Part shown: one piece after another, positions 15,079 through 28,819 of the stretch
Position numbering within the stretch: the stretch's first letter is position 1
Layout of the letters: the number at the start of each line of letters is the position of its first letter
DNA from: Viscum album
Lineage: Eukaryota; Streptophyta; Magnoliopsida; Santalales; Viscaceae
Length of the DNA: 64,000 nt
Direction: 5' to 3'
Assembly: GCA_963277665.1 (NCBI GenBank)
Contig: OY728160.1
Span: 43,632,605 to 43,696,604, forward strand
Notes under the pieces: model-generated
The model's database searches: none
What the model was told of the DNA's origin: nothing
Seen by the model: the letters and a program-made list of their open reading frames with translations, nothing else
Made by a program: the position numbers and the translations under genes

Positions 15079-16943
15079 AAATTATCCATGTAAATTCATT
15101 ACATGGATATAAACATATGAGGATACCTTTGATACAGAATCTATATAAATCATTCTGTATAAGAAATATCTTGCAATAGTGACACGACCTCTGAGTGTAC
15201 TACATCTAAATGATCTGTTATGTATAAACTAAATAGGGAAACATGAAACATGTAATAAACTTGAGATATATTCATAGAAATATATAGTATATAATATACC
15301 ATCCTGATATCGTTAATTTTTACAAACTTTTTTCTTCAAAATTTGAAATTTCATTAAAAATCGATGATGGATTTTTGAAAACATCCTATGTGGGGAACCC
15401 TCATCAAAAAATTGGTGAATAAAAAATCCTCCTAAAATAGTGAAATTAAAAACCGAATATCACCACATAACATGGATTCTAGGTAGGATTACATTATTTT
15501 AAATTTAAAATAAGTAGTTAGAAGATAAATCAAACTATCAATTTCAAAATGGTTATGATAGAGAAAATTTCCATCATATATTCTTCAATCACAAACCAAA
15601 AATTTGAAATGGGTTAAAGAGTCCATTTACATCTTAGGATGAAAATTAAATGAATGAAAATTTTTTCAAGTTCTATTTCATTGATTTAAGTAATTAAGTT
15701 ACTTATCTATCTAATAACATGAGTATGTACTATTACATGACATTTAGAGATTCATAGTTGTATATGGATCACCAAAAACTCATAAAATTCTCCATATGAT
15801 GATTATGGATTGTTTAATGCCTCAAAAGATACAATCATCACGTACTAATTATGAAATATTCAAAATATGGAAATTTATTCATCATGTCATTATACATTAA
15901 CAAAAACCCAAACGGTTAGTACACAATATAATCTTTGAAAATGAATAAAACATTATATGATAACAAAAAATCTATAATCCTAGAAATAAATAAGTATTAA
16001 CAAAATATAAAAATATATTATTCGATAAATAACTATCCTTAACATTCATAAAAAATCGTAGAGACTAATATTTAATCCCAAAATTATATATACATCATCA
16101 CTTAGTCTTCCATGATAAATTATAATATTTATCCGCTTATAACATCAATCACTATTAATTTCTCAAACTAAAAATTTAATTTCCTAAATCACATAATCCC
16201 CATGATATGAAAAATATTTCAAAAAATAACTTTAATAACCAAAAATACACAATAAAATGTTATATTATTCCAAAATATTATTAAACATTTTTTCCTAAAA
16301 AATCACATTGTATACTATTTTCTGTAGTCATATTGGGACCTAAAAATTATTGACTTCTTCCAAAATAACATTAATCACTTAATCACCAAATCCTTTCAAA
16401 TTTTATGGTTTTCTTTAAAACATATATTCCATGAAGTAAAATTATTATTATCCATAATTTATTATAAATAAAATAAAATAATTTCATACCAACCATGATA
16501 TCACATATGCTAGTGATAGGTGGTTCACCCATATTTCACTTCTATTTTTGGTTCAGTTCCTATAAAATTATCAGATGTGATAGGTTATCAAACATACGAT
16601 ATGTTTTCCTTTTCCAAAAAGTATATTTTTATCAACCTTATATAATTCCATAAATAATTAAATTATTCTAAAAATTAGATGTAGTATAATAAAACATAAA
16701 ATTTATTCGTATAACTTTCATTTTACATTTGAATATGTAATAACCCAAAAGTACCTCAAAAAATGAATGTCATTAAAAATAACGTCAGTAAACTTAAAAT
16801 TTAAAAAACATAATTCTCAAAAATGGTTTATAATACACTTTATTTATTATCAACCTTAAAATTATAAAAACCCAATTATATCGCAAAATATTTGGATTTC
16901 CACAAACGAAAACATCGAAATATCTACAGTCGTCAAATCCCAT
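15079..16943 (-). other. Internal region of the LARD-like element, no coding trace
   Basis: Reading the minus strand from the PBS leftward, the first bases after the PBS resemble the leader of the plus-strand element at 54.7 kb, including a GTAGATATTT block. After that no gag, zinc knuckle, protease, reverse transcriptase or integrase motif could be recognised in any frame, and no open frame exceeds about 60 codons. At 1.9 kb it is much shorter than the roughly 5 kb internal region of the neighbouring pol-bearing element. It is probably a non-coding internal domain, though very old gag cannot be excluded. Confidence 0.5.
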
Positions 16944-16954
16944 CTCTGATACCA
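16944..16954 (-). other. Primer-binding site, initiator-Met tRNA type
   Basis: The plus strand reads CTCTGATACCA, so the minus strand reads TGGTATCAGAG. This is the complement of the 3' end of plant initiator-Met tRNA and is two bases away from the LTR end, the same spacing as at 54667. It fixes the element as minus-oriented and marks 16957 as the LTR edge. Confidence 0.8.
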
Positions 16955-16956
16955 AC

Positions 16957-19900
16957 TATAATGTTATGATCTTAAAATTTTCATATTCTAGTGATTTTAA
17001 ACTATAATCCACAATATTAAATTCCTGATAGTATTTTATATAGATATTTTTATATAATTATGTCTTAAATCACATTTAATAAATCTAATATTATAAATTA
17101 GTCAATTATAATCGGTATCCAATTTTTCACCAAAGTATACAATTTTAAAAATAATACTTGTTTTACCTCTATATAAAATCATCACATTTTCTCTCTTCTT
17201 CTCATCAATGTCTCTATTCTCCCATAAATAAAAAGAACTAATTTTAAAACACTATATTAAAAGGTAATGATTAGTAAGGAACATAATGGAATAAAAATCA
17301 TTATCCTAGTGAAAAATAATATAAACATTTTCATAAATACATAAATTTTCATTTGGGAAATGTATTAAACATTTATAAATATCAATATATCACATTATGA
17401 ATGTAAACAATTTTTTCATGAAAACTCTATAGAAAGAACCTAAAATATAATTACGTAACATGGGATATTGTTTTCCTGATATCTCGTAAAAATATTATAT
17501 CACACTCAGCTATAATGAGATAGGCCAGGATAGTTACATATTGAATAATCACCACATATCTATTCCTATAATTTTGTAGGAGAAACATATCTAGTTAAAT
17601 AAATGTCATTAACAAATAAATTAGATGGATATAATAGGATAACCCACTCTTGGTTTATCATGAAACCGAAAATCCTAAAAAATAGTTTCTATGACCAATA
17701 ATATAAACATTAAACATAAAACATTTATAAAAAAACATTCTAGTAGAAAATAACATTTCAAATTTGAACTCACATTTTATACAATTATGAATACACCCAA
17801 AAGATAAAATATTATTCGAAAATAAAAAATTAAAAATATATTGGATTCTTCTATACATTAACATGAAAATATTATATAATAACAAACCATTCTGTATATG
17901 TTTAAAAACATTCATTTTGTATTATTTGTTGAAAATTTCACAAGGTGCATTTTTTAGAAAACGAAATAAAAACATTGAAAAAATGGTTTCAGAAAGAAAT
18001 AAGTAATTCTAAATTTCATTAAACAATCATTTTATAATATAAAAAACATTTTTTAAATGGTTTATGAAATAATTTATAGGGAATAAAAAGTTATATTTAA
18101 GGGTAACATTAAAAAGATAGTTTTAAATGAAAATACATTCTAAATATAATACTATTGAAGTAGAAATTAATCAAATGAATACAATTTATTTCTATACTAA
18201 AAATTCATATATGAAAATAGGAATAAAAAAATTTAGTTTCAAATTTAATTTCACACATTTTTATAGCATGATGTAATCAAGTAGTATAAGATTGACCTAA
18301 TGAATGGAAAATTGGTTAAGTGATACCTTAACTCACATTTAATGTTCCATTCATGTATAATGGATTAAATAATTTGATTAACTAATTATTGAACTATATT
18401 AATATTTACAATACCTTGTGTTATGATTTAATATCATATTTGTACCTATTCATTAAAAATATTATATTACCTTAGTGGTTTCAGGTGATTTGGTTCTATG
18501 GTTAAATGATTGGTTCATCTATGTATAACTAATAGTATTCTTGTAAAATTATATCAGAAATATATAAGTGTAATGTAATATAATGAACAATGTACCATAT
18601 TAGATAATTATCCCCTTTATAATTTTTTATTTTTACACTAGGGTGATTAATTAGATAAAACATTAATGATAAATGTTTATATTATTATTTCATTTTCTTC
18701 CAAACATTAAAAACATGTTTCATTTAATTTAATATTATGTGTATATTTTAGTTATAGATTATGAAATAGAATTTAATATACCAATTAAAATATTATTCAA
18801 CCATAATAATATATTTCTGACCTTCCAACGAGGTCTTAATGTAATAGGAACCAAACAATTATTCGTGGAGGCTATTCACGATCATAATTTGGAATTCAAT
18901 TATTCTTCTATTAATAAGAGGAGATGAGAAAAGAATGGATGTTTGGTATTCCATTAGAAACATTAAACTATAGTAAATAAAATATTTTGGTTTTATAATT
19001 AATTTATGGATGATGTATGTGAGTATAATGTCAAAAAAACAAAATATACTAAGAGAGGTACGTTGGAAAAATTACATCTTCAATATCACATTCTTGGTAG
19101 ACAATTGATGAAATTTTATTTTTTATTTTTGTGAGACCAAAAGAACTATGAAATGTGGAGATTTTGTAAGATATTAATTAGAAGATATATGTGAATCTAC
19201 AAGACTATTGAGTTTAAATAGGGTGGTGAGGGGTGTTATTTATACTTGCTGAGATGTGGGGTTGAGTGATTAAAATAATGAATATTTTATATTGAATGAA
19301 AAACAAATTGTGGTTCTATTAAATTCAACTAATTTGGATGGAAATTAATATCTTGGATGATGAATATGGTTTAAAAAACAAAATACCATTAATTTTTAAA
19401 ATATTAATGTATTTTAAGTCATTATCATTTAAAATATTACATGTTTAATTATTTTTACACATACCATGACAAATGTTTTTTACCATGGTATGTTTTTATT
19501 CATAAAAATATGATTTAAGAAATTAGTTTTTTTTTAAATATGATTCCAAATATGAAATAAATTTTATGAATATAAATTCATAGAATTATAAATATTATAT
19601 TTAATATTAATATCACATACACAATGAAAAACTGTGTTTTAAAAGTGAAAAGGTCAAATGTTTGTATTGTTTTTATATAAACTTTCATAGTGAAATTTAT
19701 TCCAATTAAAAATAATGGATTTTTTTGTTAATTATTGACCTAAATATAGGTTAATACATAATTAATTTCACATTTTAAATGTATAAATAATTTATATTAA
19801 AATGTAGTATTTTAAACTATTCATCAAAAAACGAAACTTATAAAAAAATACCAAAAATTAACCCTAGTATAGTTATGATATCCTAATTCGAAAAATAAAG

Positions 19901-20381
19901 TTTATTTTTTCATATATATTTTTAGAAAGTGTAAAATATATGTTTTAAAATGGTTTATCCATCAAAAGGTGGAAACAAATTCAGTTATATATAACATTTT
20001 ATGATTAAAATTAGATTTATTCCATTCGGAACCATATCAAATATATTGGATGAATATTAAAAAACATATTAAATATATAACATATAAAATTAATATTTTA
20101 TTTTACTAATAGTTATTAATTTTTGTTATTAATATATATGATAAATTTGGGCATAAATTGTTTTTTATAAAAACACATTCTTTAAGATACATTGGATTAT
20201 GTTTAAATTTCTAATAAATTTCTTACCACTGAACTCATTTTATATACATCTATAATATAATTTCTTTACAATCTCATGAATATCATTCATTCCCACTACT
20301 CTAATTTATAAGATAATAAATGTATATAGAATTATAATTTTTTTTGTTCATTTAATATTAATGTTTTTAGGGAATGTAATA
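16957..20381 (-). repeat. 5' LTR of the LARD-like element
   Basis: The left edge TATAATGTTATG is two bases from the PBS and corresponds to the TATAATGCCC edge of the 54664 LTR. The right edge AGGGAATGTAATA is a decayed form of the AGGGTGTTACA end. It shares with the 10923-15061 LTR the blocks GGTTAAGTGATACCTTAACTCAC near 18315, TGAGTGATTAAAATAATGAA near 19262 and CATCAAAAGGTGGAAA near 19960. A TATA-like GTTATTTATAC lies near 19236, and a U3 unit at about 19815-19920 contains TTCATCAAAAAACGAAA. The 62-codon open frame near 18739 falls inside this LTR and has no recognisable product. Confidence 0.65.
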
Positions 20382-23300
20382 TAGCAACGAAATTTAACTT
20401 ATTTTCAAAAAAGAAGATGTAGAGTAAAATATTTGTGTGTTGCAGATTCACTCATTGATCATCATAGTAGTCATGGTTCTCAAACAAAATTATTATGGTC
20501 TAATAATTTCTTTATAAAATCTAGTTCACTCCCCATTATAATACTATATATCTTATGAGTTATAAATCATTAACCAATACGTTGTAGGGAGATATAGATC
20601 CCGACCATTAGATATTTAAACACATATCAATGATTGAAACATTATTGTAAAACATTCATAATATTGAAACACATTAATAGAATTTAGATTCATTAAAATT
20701 TCCGCATATCATATCATTTTGAAAAGGGATAGGTTTCATAACCATTTCATCATTCTATCTTTGTATAACATTTTAAATGAAAAATGTTTCATAATAATTT
20801 CATCATGGTGTAACCCATGAAAAGGAATGATGTTTCATAAAAATCATTCCGTAATACCAATATGCATTCATATAAATAATTAATATTCTATAATTATAAT
20901 ATAACCCCAATAAAGAATATTTAACATCACTATATATAATCTTAGATTGAAAATTAATTGAATTTATCAATTAAAAAATTTATAGATGATTATATACATT
21001 CCACAATAATTTTTATAAAATAAAATGTCATAAAATTATTGGAAATAATTTCCATTAAATATAATATTTGAAACATATAATGGATACATTAAAAAAATTA
21101 TTTGGTCATGAAGATGAAAAATATAACTCATATAATACATGTAACAATAACTATTTATTTAAAACATTTGGTCAATTCCAAAAGAGAATTATTTTTAAAA
21201 TGACATAGAGATTAATTTATAAAATTCTATTAAAAATTAATGCATGTGTAGAAACATATTTTTCAAATCTTTTGGATAATGTTAATATTTTTAAGAAATT
21301 ATTGTTTTGGAAGAAAGTAGGTTTTTCATAGAAGAGTGGAATAAAAATGATGTTTCTTAAAAATTATTTATGGAACCATGAGTATAACAAAAAAATATTG
21401 TAAAACATGTATTCTAATAACATAACCAATGGGGAAAAACTACATGATATTCTTGAGTGATGGTTTATATTATTTTATCATAAGGAATATACTCATTAAC
21501 AATCCACCTAAATTATGAGATTGCAACATTAAATATTCACCACATTGACTCAAAATAACAATAATTAAAAGGATGGAATGACATTAAATGAAACATAAAG
21601 TATCATTATTTTAAAAAATCATATTATTCCATACCAATAATTGTGAATAACAGAAGATATGTGTCAAGGAATTAGAAATGTGACAAAAATCACCTACCAT
21701 AAGTCTCGACTTCCATTATACTTATTCACACCTTCTCTATAAAAAAATATAGGATTATTAAAAAAATAATAAATAAAATTAAATACATATATCATAGAAT
21801 TTATTATCTTTATATAATATTTTACTAGTCTATTATTAACAACTCAAAATTAAATTAATATTTAATGAAATTACTACATTATTTTCCAAGTATTATTTTG
21901 TTGTGTTCTATCACAATGTTCATGGTTCCATCATATCCATAATTTTAACCACTATAAAAATATTACATATGTTATATATACATATATATATATATATAAT
22001 AATCCAAATGATTTTGAGATTGAAAATTAAATACACCGTTTGTAGAGACGGTATGTCATATGTACGCATAAATATTTCATCCATTTTATTGAATAATTTA
22101 AAGAATTAATAATTAATAAAAAAATTAGAATTAAAAAATAATATAAATTTCAAGCATATAACATATGATCAATAAAATAATCATTGTTAAATTTTAGGTA
22201 ATGATTACATGAATCACATCTCTTCAAGTGGTTGTATATTACCACACACATGACTAACACGATCATATTTTAACAGAGTGAAAAAATGAATGTATAATTG
22301 TTATAATAATTAAAAATGTATAATAAAATATATATTATTATATATTAACAGTCAATTCACCAATATATCTGTATTCTATAAGTGGTAATTGAAAATGAAT
22401 ATCATTAGTTTGTGAGGAAGTACTCAACTGTATAAATGAATGATGATTTGGTAACCCTTTTAATAAAAGTATAGAAGGTTGTAAATCATATTTTAATCAT
22501 TAAATAAACAAATTATATGGAAGGAAATTATGATATTATATCATCATGTGTTAAAAAAATTGGAAATGGTGAAGGAAGTATGAAAATAAAATAATCGGCA
22601 GGGTGTGTGATCTCTTCTTCGGACAAATTCTTTTGTTTTGACCAAAAGGAGTTCCTAGGAAGGAATTATGGAAATCAATTAGGATTATAATTTTTTAAAT
22701 GGTATTTAATGATGTTATTTGGGTTTATAATGTCTGAAATACATCTTTTTTGATATGTGAATATTATATGTGAATGGTGGCATTTTATAAATGAGGTGAC
22801 TGTCACACCTGTAATTTTTTAATACTAAAATACGTGCCAATATTTGCCTCTTGAAAAAAATAATATAAATATATCATTATAGATTAAACAACTGATAAGA
22901 TCTAAATATGGATAAAAATTAGATTTTGGAAACCTTTTTGGTAATTTTTTGACTTATACTTCTATTAAACCCCCTTTTAAACCCATTTATACCATAAACG
23001 TTGTAAAAAATGTCTACTATTTTTAATATTTTGAATGGTAAAAAATAATTTTCATATGGGATAAAATATAAGTTATTATATTTTCAAATATTAAATAATT
23101 TTTTCCTAATTCAATTAAAATTAGTTTAATTATTTAATTTAAAATTATTCATGGAGACACGATGAGAAAGAAGGTTTTGAAAAATTTAAAATTCATCAAA
23201 TGTTAAAAATATTATATTAAAATTCATTATAAAAATTAATAAAATGAACTAAAATAAATTTTTTATGTATAATTGATCTAATGTTACTTTTTATCATTCT

Positions 23301-23808
23301 TAAAAATATATCCTTATAAATTATTTAAATTAGAAATGAAATTTCTTATGAAAAATAATAATTTTTTCTATTCACTAATACATTATTTTTATCTAGAAAA
23401 ATCCAATAAATCCCCCCTAAATTAAATTTTACAATATTATTTATGAAATGATGTTTTTATTGTCAAATTAATTTTATAAAATTGTAAAAAAATAATTTTA
23501 TTATTGTTCCCAACATGTAACAAATACATTTTTAAAATAGTATATCCAAAATATATAAGGTATTTTCAAAAAAAAACTATGTATTTTTGTTATAAATATG
23601 TTTAATTTTTTAAAAAATATAATTAATGTTTAAAAAGTATTTATTAATATAAACACCTATATTTTTTACTTCTATGTTATAAAGTATATATTTAAATAAT
23701 AATATTAATATATTTTCTTGGTATATTAAATATCGATGTTATGTATAACACAAGATTTCATTGAAATTTGATTTATTCAAATTAAATATCATAAAAAATG
23801 GTGTTAAA
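20382..23808 (-). repeat. 3' LTR, left (U5) end missing
   Basis: The first block clearly homologous to the solo LTR is near 20520-20620: CTAGTTCACTCCCCAT, then TCTTATGAGTTATAAATCAT and GATATAGATCCC, against CCAAGTTCACTCCTCAT, TCTCATGAGACATAAAATCAT and ATATAGGTCCC at about 57.44-57.55 kb. In the solo LTR this block starts about 500 bases from the U5 end, so most of that end is absent here. A leader repeat lies at 22034-22070 and a weaker one about 190 bases on. A TATA-like CATTTTATAAATGAGG lies near 22783. The right edge GGTGTTAAA at about 23808 is followed by the PPT. Confidence 0.65.
22034..22253 (-). repeat. Leader tandem repeat, two decayed copies about 190 bp apart
   Basis: The copy at 22034-22070 begins CACCGTTTGTAGAGACGGTA and continues to GTACGCAT. 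It is almost identical to the copy at 58540-58580 in the solo LTR. A second, strongly decayed copy (GTGGTTGTATATTACCACAC) lies at about 22224-22253. The spacing of about 190 bases matches the arrays in the other LTRs. Confidence 0.6.
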
Positions 23809-23810
23809 TT

Positions 23811-23822
23811 ATGTCCCCTTCA
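23811..23822 (-). other. Polypurine tract next to the 3' LTR
   Basis: The minus strand reads TTTGAAGGGGACATAAT and then the LTR start. The purine run GAAGGGGA sits directly before the LTR, as at 63885-63896 and 15062-15078. Confidence 0.6.
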
Positions 23823-23879
23823 AATAAATTTATGACCCAATATTCATAAGAAATATATATAGAAAAATAATGATACTTC

Positions 23880-26700
23880 TACGTCATCATTCGATCAGGT
23901 TCCCATGTGGCTTCTCTAAACCAACAGTTTTACCACGAAACATTATCCACTTGAGTTGTGTTTTTTGATATAAAACTATCTGTATGATCCATAATATCCA
24001 TGAGATGTTCCCATATTAATGATCCTCCTCCAATAGTATAACATATATTTTCAAAACATGTAAATGTTATTGTATTTACTTCCACATGAGTATTACATAG
24101 AACACATCATCAAATTGGGTTAGTTTTGGAGTAATCACTAACAGATAGGATATTTTCTGGATAAGATGATGGTTTTCAAAGCGATTCATATATATAGGTA
24201 TTATATTCCCAGTATTTTAAATTTTCATTATCTTTTTACATGGGATATTTTTTAAAATACCTTATCACCAACATTAATATCTAGATATTGTTGAAGTTTG
24301 TAAAAATAAATGTTCATCCAACATTAGGCTTCATTGGTGTGTTACTGAATAGAATTAACATTCACTCACATTTCATAATCTATCTAATGTCCCAATAAAT
24401 TTATTTCATATATCGTATTATAGAATTTTGGAGACCTAAAATTATTTCTAATGATATTTTTATAAGGATCCATCAAAATTCTCGATTGAAGGATATTTTA
24501 TTATTAATTATTAAAAAGAAGAAGTTGTTGATCTAATCTAAATATGAAATTATTATTAGAATATATTATCATATAATCTAGGATTTTAATTTTTCTCTAT
24601 TAATGGACATATATATGAAGATCATATAATGTTATGAAGCTTCACCCCATATCAAAAGCCTATTGAATAATTTAACAAATCAGCTAGGAAATCCTCTAAT
24701 CCAAATCAGAATGAATGGAATTTGTTACTCCATGATCGCTAAATATTCCATTATTATATATTCTTATAGGTTGGTTGAGAGGAAAGACATAACTGATAGC
24801 AATGATGTCTGATTAATGTTTATGGAGTTTAAATTAAAACCATAATACATATTTATATTTAGAAATTTTTGGGAGTATAATAAAAAATATTTAAGGGGAG
24901 GTTTTTCCATTTCTATGTTGGTATGGGTGACGTATTAAAGATCCCCTTAGACTTTTGTGTCTCATACTAAGATTTTTTGTATAATAATAATATAGATACA
25001 ATCTATATGATATATCAATTCATGTCATCTCACTAGAAACAATATTTAAAATATATATGCAACTTCAATAATCAAGTATTAATAGAGAATGGAGAACTGT
25101 GAGATCCCTCTAACAAAAACTTCATCAAATAATGTATGGAAGGAAAACATACTCATTTCTACGACCATATTTTTAACTATTTAGTAACTTCACACTCTTT
25201 AAAATTTATTATATTTTTTTATATTTAAATATTCATTTTATGACACATTCATAATTACAGGGATATATGATTGAATATTGAATTTAGTATAATAAAATTT
25301 CTCTCCATTATTTTAAATGTTGAGATCCATCCTTTGAAAAAATATAAAAAGTGGATCTTTTTTTATCCTCATCATGGATAATCTTGCATGATTCATTCGA
25401 CTCAATACACAACCATATTTATTTCATTCCAAGGGTTTTAATGTATTAAGAAGTCACATTCATTAATAATATATATCCATATTATCTATAATATTTTCAT
25501 CTACAATTGTGAGAATATATACATTAATATTTTGGGATAATTATATATACAATATTTTCTCCTGAAAGATAGTGCTTAAATATCATTAATGGAATAATTA
25601 TAGAATATATATTCAAATAGCATGTTTTATAATGTTTCCCATGAAACTAAAAGTAGTTATTTTTCATATTCTTTAATCATACTTTTCTATATATAAAAAT
25701 ATCATAGTACTTCATGGATGAATAGTAATATATTAAAACAATTCTTCAATATATGGTTATGTAATAAAACGTGTATTGAAAAATATTCTATTCAATCCCA
25801 CTAAATTTTCAGCAAATTAAAATATTAAATTGTACATGTCTCATATCAATGATTACAAAGTGTTTTGATTTGTTATATGGGATATATTATCCACAAACCA
25901 ATGATAATATCCAGATAAATCAGAAAAACTACATACCTATATTGCTATGATTTTTGGAAAACACTCAACAACCTCCAACATTGTTGGATCTACAAAAATA
26001 TCATATCCTAGGATTATATGACATAAAAATGAATATTATTTTTTAAAAAAAATTAAATTTTTATTAATTTTGAATATAGTTTCACTTTCCAAAGGGTTTG
26101 AACTTTAATTATTTTGGTGACCGTCATACCCTCACTTTTTATTAGAATATATAATAATATCATCTATAGTGTCTTTAAAACCCCGATGAAGGTGACCTCT
26201 AAATATGCTATTCATTAAATCCACAAATATTTTTTTGGGAATTAGTAAGTTGTAATATCATCACAATATATTCATAGTGTCATATCATTGTTCGAAATTA
26301 TGACTTTTTTATATCATCATCATTGACTATCAATAGATGATATCGAGATTGTTGGATAATGATGGAAATGTATTGATCTCCATATATATAATCAAGCAGG
26401 TCATCATTAAATCCTATAAGATACATATTGATGATCTGGATCTTTTTCATCTCTGGATAACCAATGTAGAGCCACGCAGATAAATAATTTTTTCAAATTA
26501 AATTAATATGTGTGACCCAATATGACACAAAAAGACAAATAAATCCCATATCAACTATCAGTAAGAGGTTATTTTTTTATTCCTATAAGTTAATCATGAA
26601 TTTTCTTTAAAGAGTATTTGAAATTGGTGTAGAACTAGGTATGATTTCAGTAGGAAACGCAATTTCAAATGTTTTTTAAGGATATTAATATCTTATTGGA
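23880..26700 (-). pseudogene. pol: Gypsy pol relic: RT, RNase H, integrase, chromodomain
   Basis: In transcription order (right to left) several pol domains can be traced through stops and frameshifts. The RT entry segment with ALPTEIIP-like text (read as AFPTEIIPSSTPIS) lies at 26635-26690. RT motifs include SRYHLLIVNDDDIKKS at about 26300-26345 and a catalytic DD followed by IIIYSN near 26160. The RT-RNase H linker reads LSGYYHWFVDN near 25890-25912. RNase H traces include FKHYLSGEN near 25560. The integrase zinc-finger region follows at about 25250. The C-terminal end has VGDKVF near 24270 and REATWEPDRMM at 23881-23917, typical of a chromodomain tail. The distance from RT linker to VGDKVF is about 1.6 kb, so the middle is not grossly deleted. 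It encoded the enzymes that copy and integrate the element; it is not functional now. Confidence 0.7.
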
Positions 26701-28806
26701 TTTCATAAACAATATTTGTCACAATAATTATATCATTGATTCCGTATTTTCCTCAAACCATCTAAGATAAACACACATACTGAATGATAATCCACACTAT
26801 AAAATGGATATGTTATACATAAGATGTTAACATGTATAATCATATTGCTAATATCCTAATGGTTAGATTGAAAAAAAAACATGAATTACGTTCCTTGTAA
26901 ATTTATGTGGACATTATACAGTGAATCTCAATCCCTATATAACATCATATTCAACATGAGAATTGATGATAATAATTTCAATAATAACCTTCATAAAAAA
27001 TAACACGAAAGAATAATCATATACCTGATATGATATATTCACACTATTTTATTTTTCTATTACTCAATATTCTTTTAATTAATTAGTTATTCTCTTCATT
27101 CCATAAAAAATTAGTGACATATGAAATTGGTAGATCTAGATTCAAGTAACACATTATTTGTTTTTGAGATGACAATAAGTGTTCATTTATACAAATCAAT
27201 ATCTAACCCTCATTAGAAATAGTGGTAACATGAGATTTACCTTTTTATCTATTCTTTTGATTTTACTGAAACTGATATTCAGCCTTTAACATGTGGTTTG
27301 GGAAATAGAATATATAATACCCATACTCTATATATTTTAATCACTTGATCATGTGCGGTTAATTCTATAGACATTTCTCTATATATTAGTAATTTTATAA
27401 ATTATTCCCATCACTTAACTATTGAATTTTTTGATTAACTTCCATTCCATAATTAAAAAATTTACTACCCCATTAATCAAATTTATTTTATGTTTTTACC
27501 ACATAATGATTATAATGGAATTCTAATTTTCTTCTCTACATGTTTTTTTATTACCCATTAGAAAACATTTTTTTCAATTAGTCAAAACCATGATTTTCGT
27601 ACATAAAAATATCCTCTATTTCCACTATTATATATCATCATAAAATCTATTCATAACTAATAGATACTCTTGTGGAAAACACTATTCTGAGACTTGGTTT
27701 TATTCTACTTATAAATTTATTAACGTGAATTTTAGGTATCGTGATAAAAGAAGAAGAATTCTTCACATTCATTATAAAATATTCCCCATAGGGATAAAAA
27801 TAATCAACAATATTTTTATTTATCACAATGAAAATATTCAATATATTCATTCATAAAATAAGAGGAATGTAATTATAGAAAAAAATGTTCTTGAACTCAC
27901 CTGATCCATAGTGAAAATTTCATCATATTCCCACATATGCCGGATGAGTCCTCTATTAATAATTTATATATTATAAATGATATAAATCTAAAATAACTTC
28001 TTAATGTTCCAAAAAATAGTTAATGTAAAATATATATTTAGTGATAATTATTTACTTCCCAGTAACTAGTAGATTAGTGGATCAATTGAATTAATTTTTA
28101 CATTTCTTTATGATGGAATAAAATTAATGGTTCTCTCATTTTCCCCATTGGATATTGATCTTGATTCATGTATTGAGAATATTTTTTGAGTAGATTAATT
28201 AGATTATTCAATCTAGATTCTATAACTTCTAACTACATAGGATGTTAGTCATATACCATTCTAGAAAATTCATAATTAACATAGTTACTTTGGATTCTAT
28301 CCATTGAATCAAAAACATTATTTCATGAAATAATAAACATATTGTGTGACTACATAGTCAAGAAAATTAAATTAAATTATTTTCAAATCATTTAATATAC
28401 CTTTTAATATATTACACTATATGTTTAAACTAGTTCATTCATATTCGTTAGATATTTAAATGATTAATGATTGTTTGTCTATATTTTTTTAATTTCCAAA
28501 GAATATTCTTTGAGAGTATCAATCCAAATATGTTGTAATGCCTATTATTGTACACCATATGCCAATTGATTTGAGATCCTTGTTCCATATTAATAGTTAT
28601 TACCCCTAGGTTTTTCTATTCAAGATCTACATCCATGTTGTATCAATAAATGTAGGTAATTTCTTGGAAACAAGTCATTATATCATGTACAATAATTATT
28701 TGACATTTTTTATACATCGACTCATTCTTATTATATTTAGAAATTTCTTGACGGATGATCACATAAGTTTTCTAACCCTAGTTTCATGTAGATAACTAAA
28801 ACTATA
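26701..28806 (-). pseudogene. Presumed gag and protease region, beyond clear recognition
   Basis: This 2.1 kb lies between the PBS and the RT trace of the minus-strand element, where gag and protease belong. I could not align any part confidently with gag or with a CCHC knuckle. The open frames here (for example about 67 codons near 27647-27850 on the minus strand) have low-complexity Ile/Asn-rich content without motifs. The assignment therefore rests on position only. Confidence 0.35.
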
Positions 28807-28817
28807 CACTAATACCA
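28807..28817 (-). other. Decayed primer-binding site
   Basis: The plus strand reads CACTAATACCA, against CTCTGATACCA at 16944. It lies immediately beside the predicted LTR edge and differs by substitutions that include a G-to-A of the kind expected from cytosine loss on the other strand. Its position was predicted from LTR alignment before it was found, which raises confidence. Confidence 0.55.
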
Positions 28818-28819
28818 AT

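Larger units (their letters stand above)
10923..20381 (-). mobile_element. Putative non-autonomous long-LTR retrotransposon (LARD-like), nearly complete
   Basis: Two LTRs of one family in the same (minus) orientation flank a 1.9 kb internal segment. The 5' LTR (16957-20381) is followed on the minus strand by a tRNA-iMet-type PBS. The 3' LTR (10923-15061) is preceded by a PPT-like tract. This order is diagnostic of an LTR retrotransposon. No gag, protease, reverse transcriptase or integrase trace was recognised in the internal segment, so the element probably depended on an autonomous relative. A candidate relative is the pol-bearing family member at 20.38-32.43 kb or the one at 50.94 kb, because both carry homologous LTRs and the same PBS type. 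The target-site duplication is not convincing, and the LTRs differ by about 0.7 kb in length, which points to great age. Confidence 0.6.

Noticed and set aside
17658..17915. 85-codon minus-strand open frame
   Set aside because: It lies within an LTR, is Phe/Asn/Ile-rich, and is not conserved in the homologous LTR copy.
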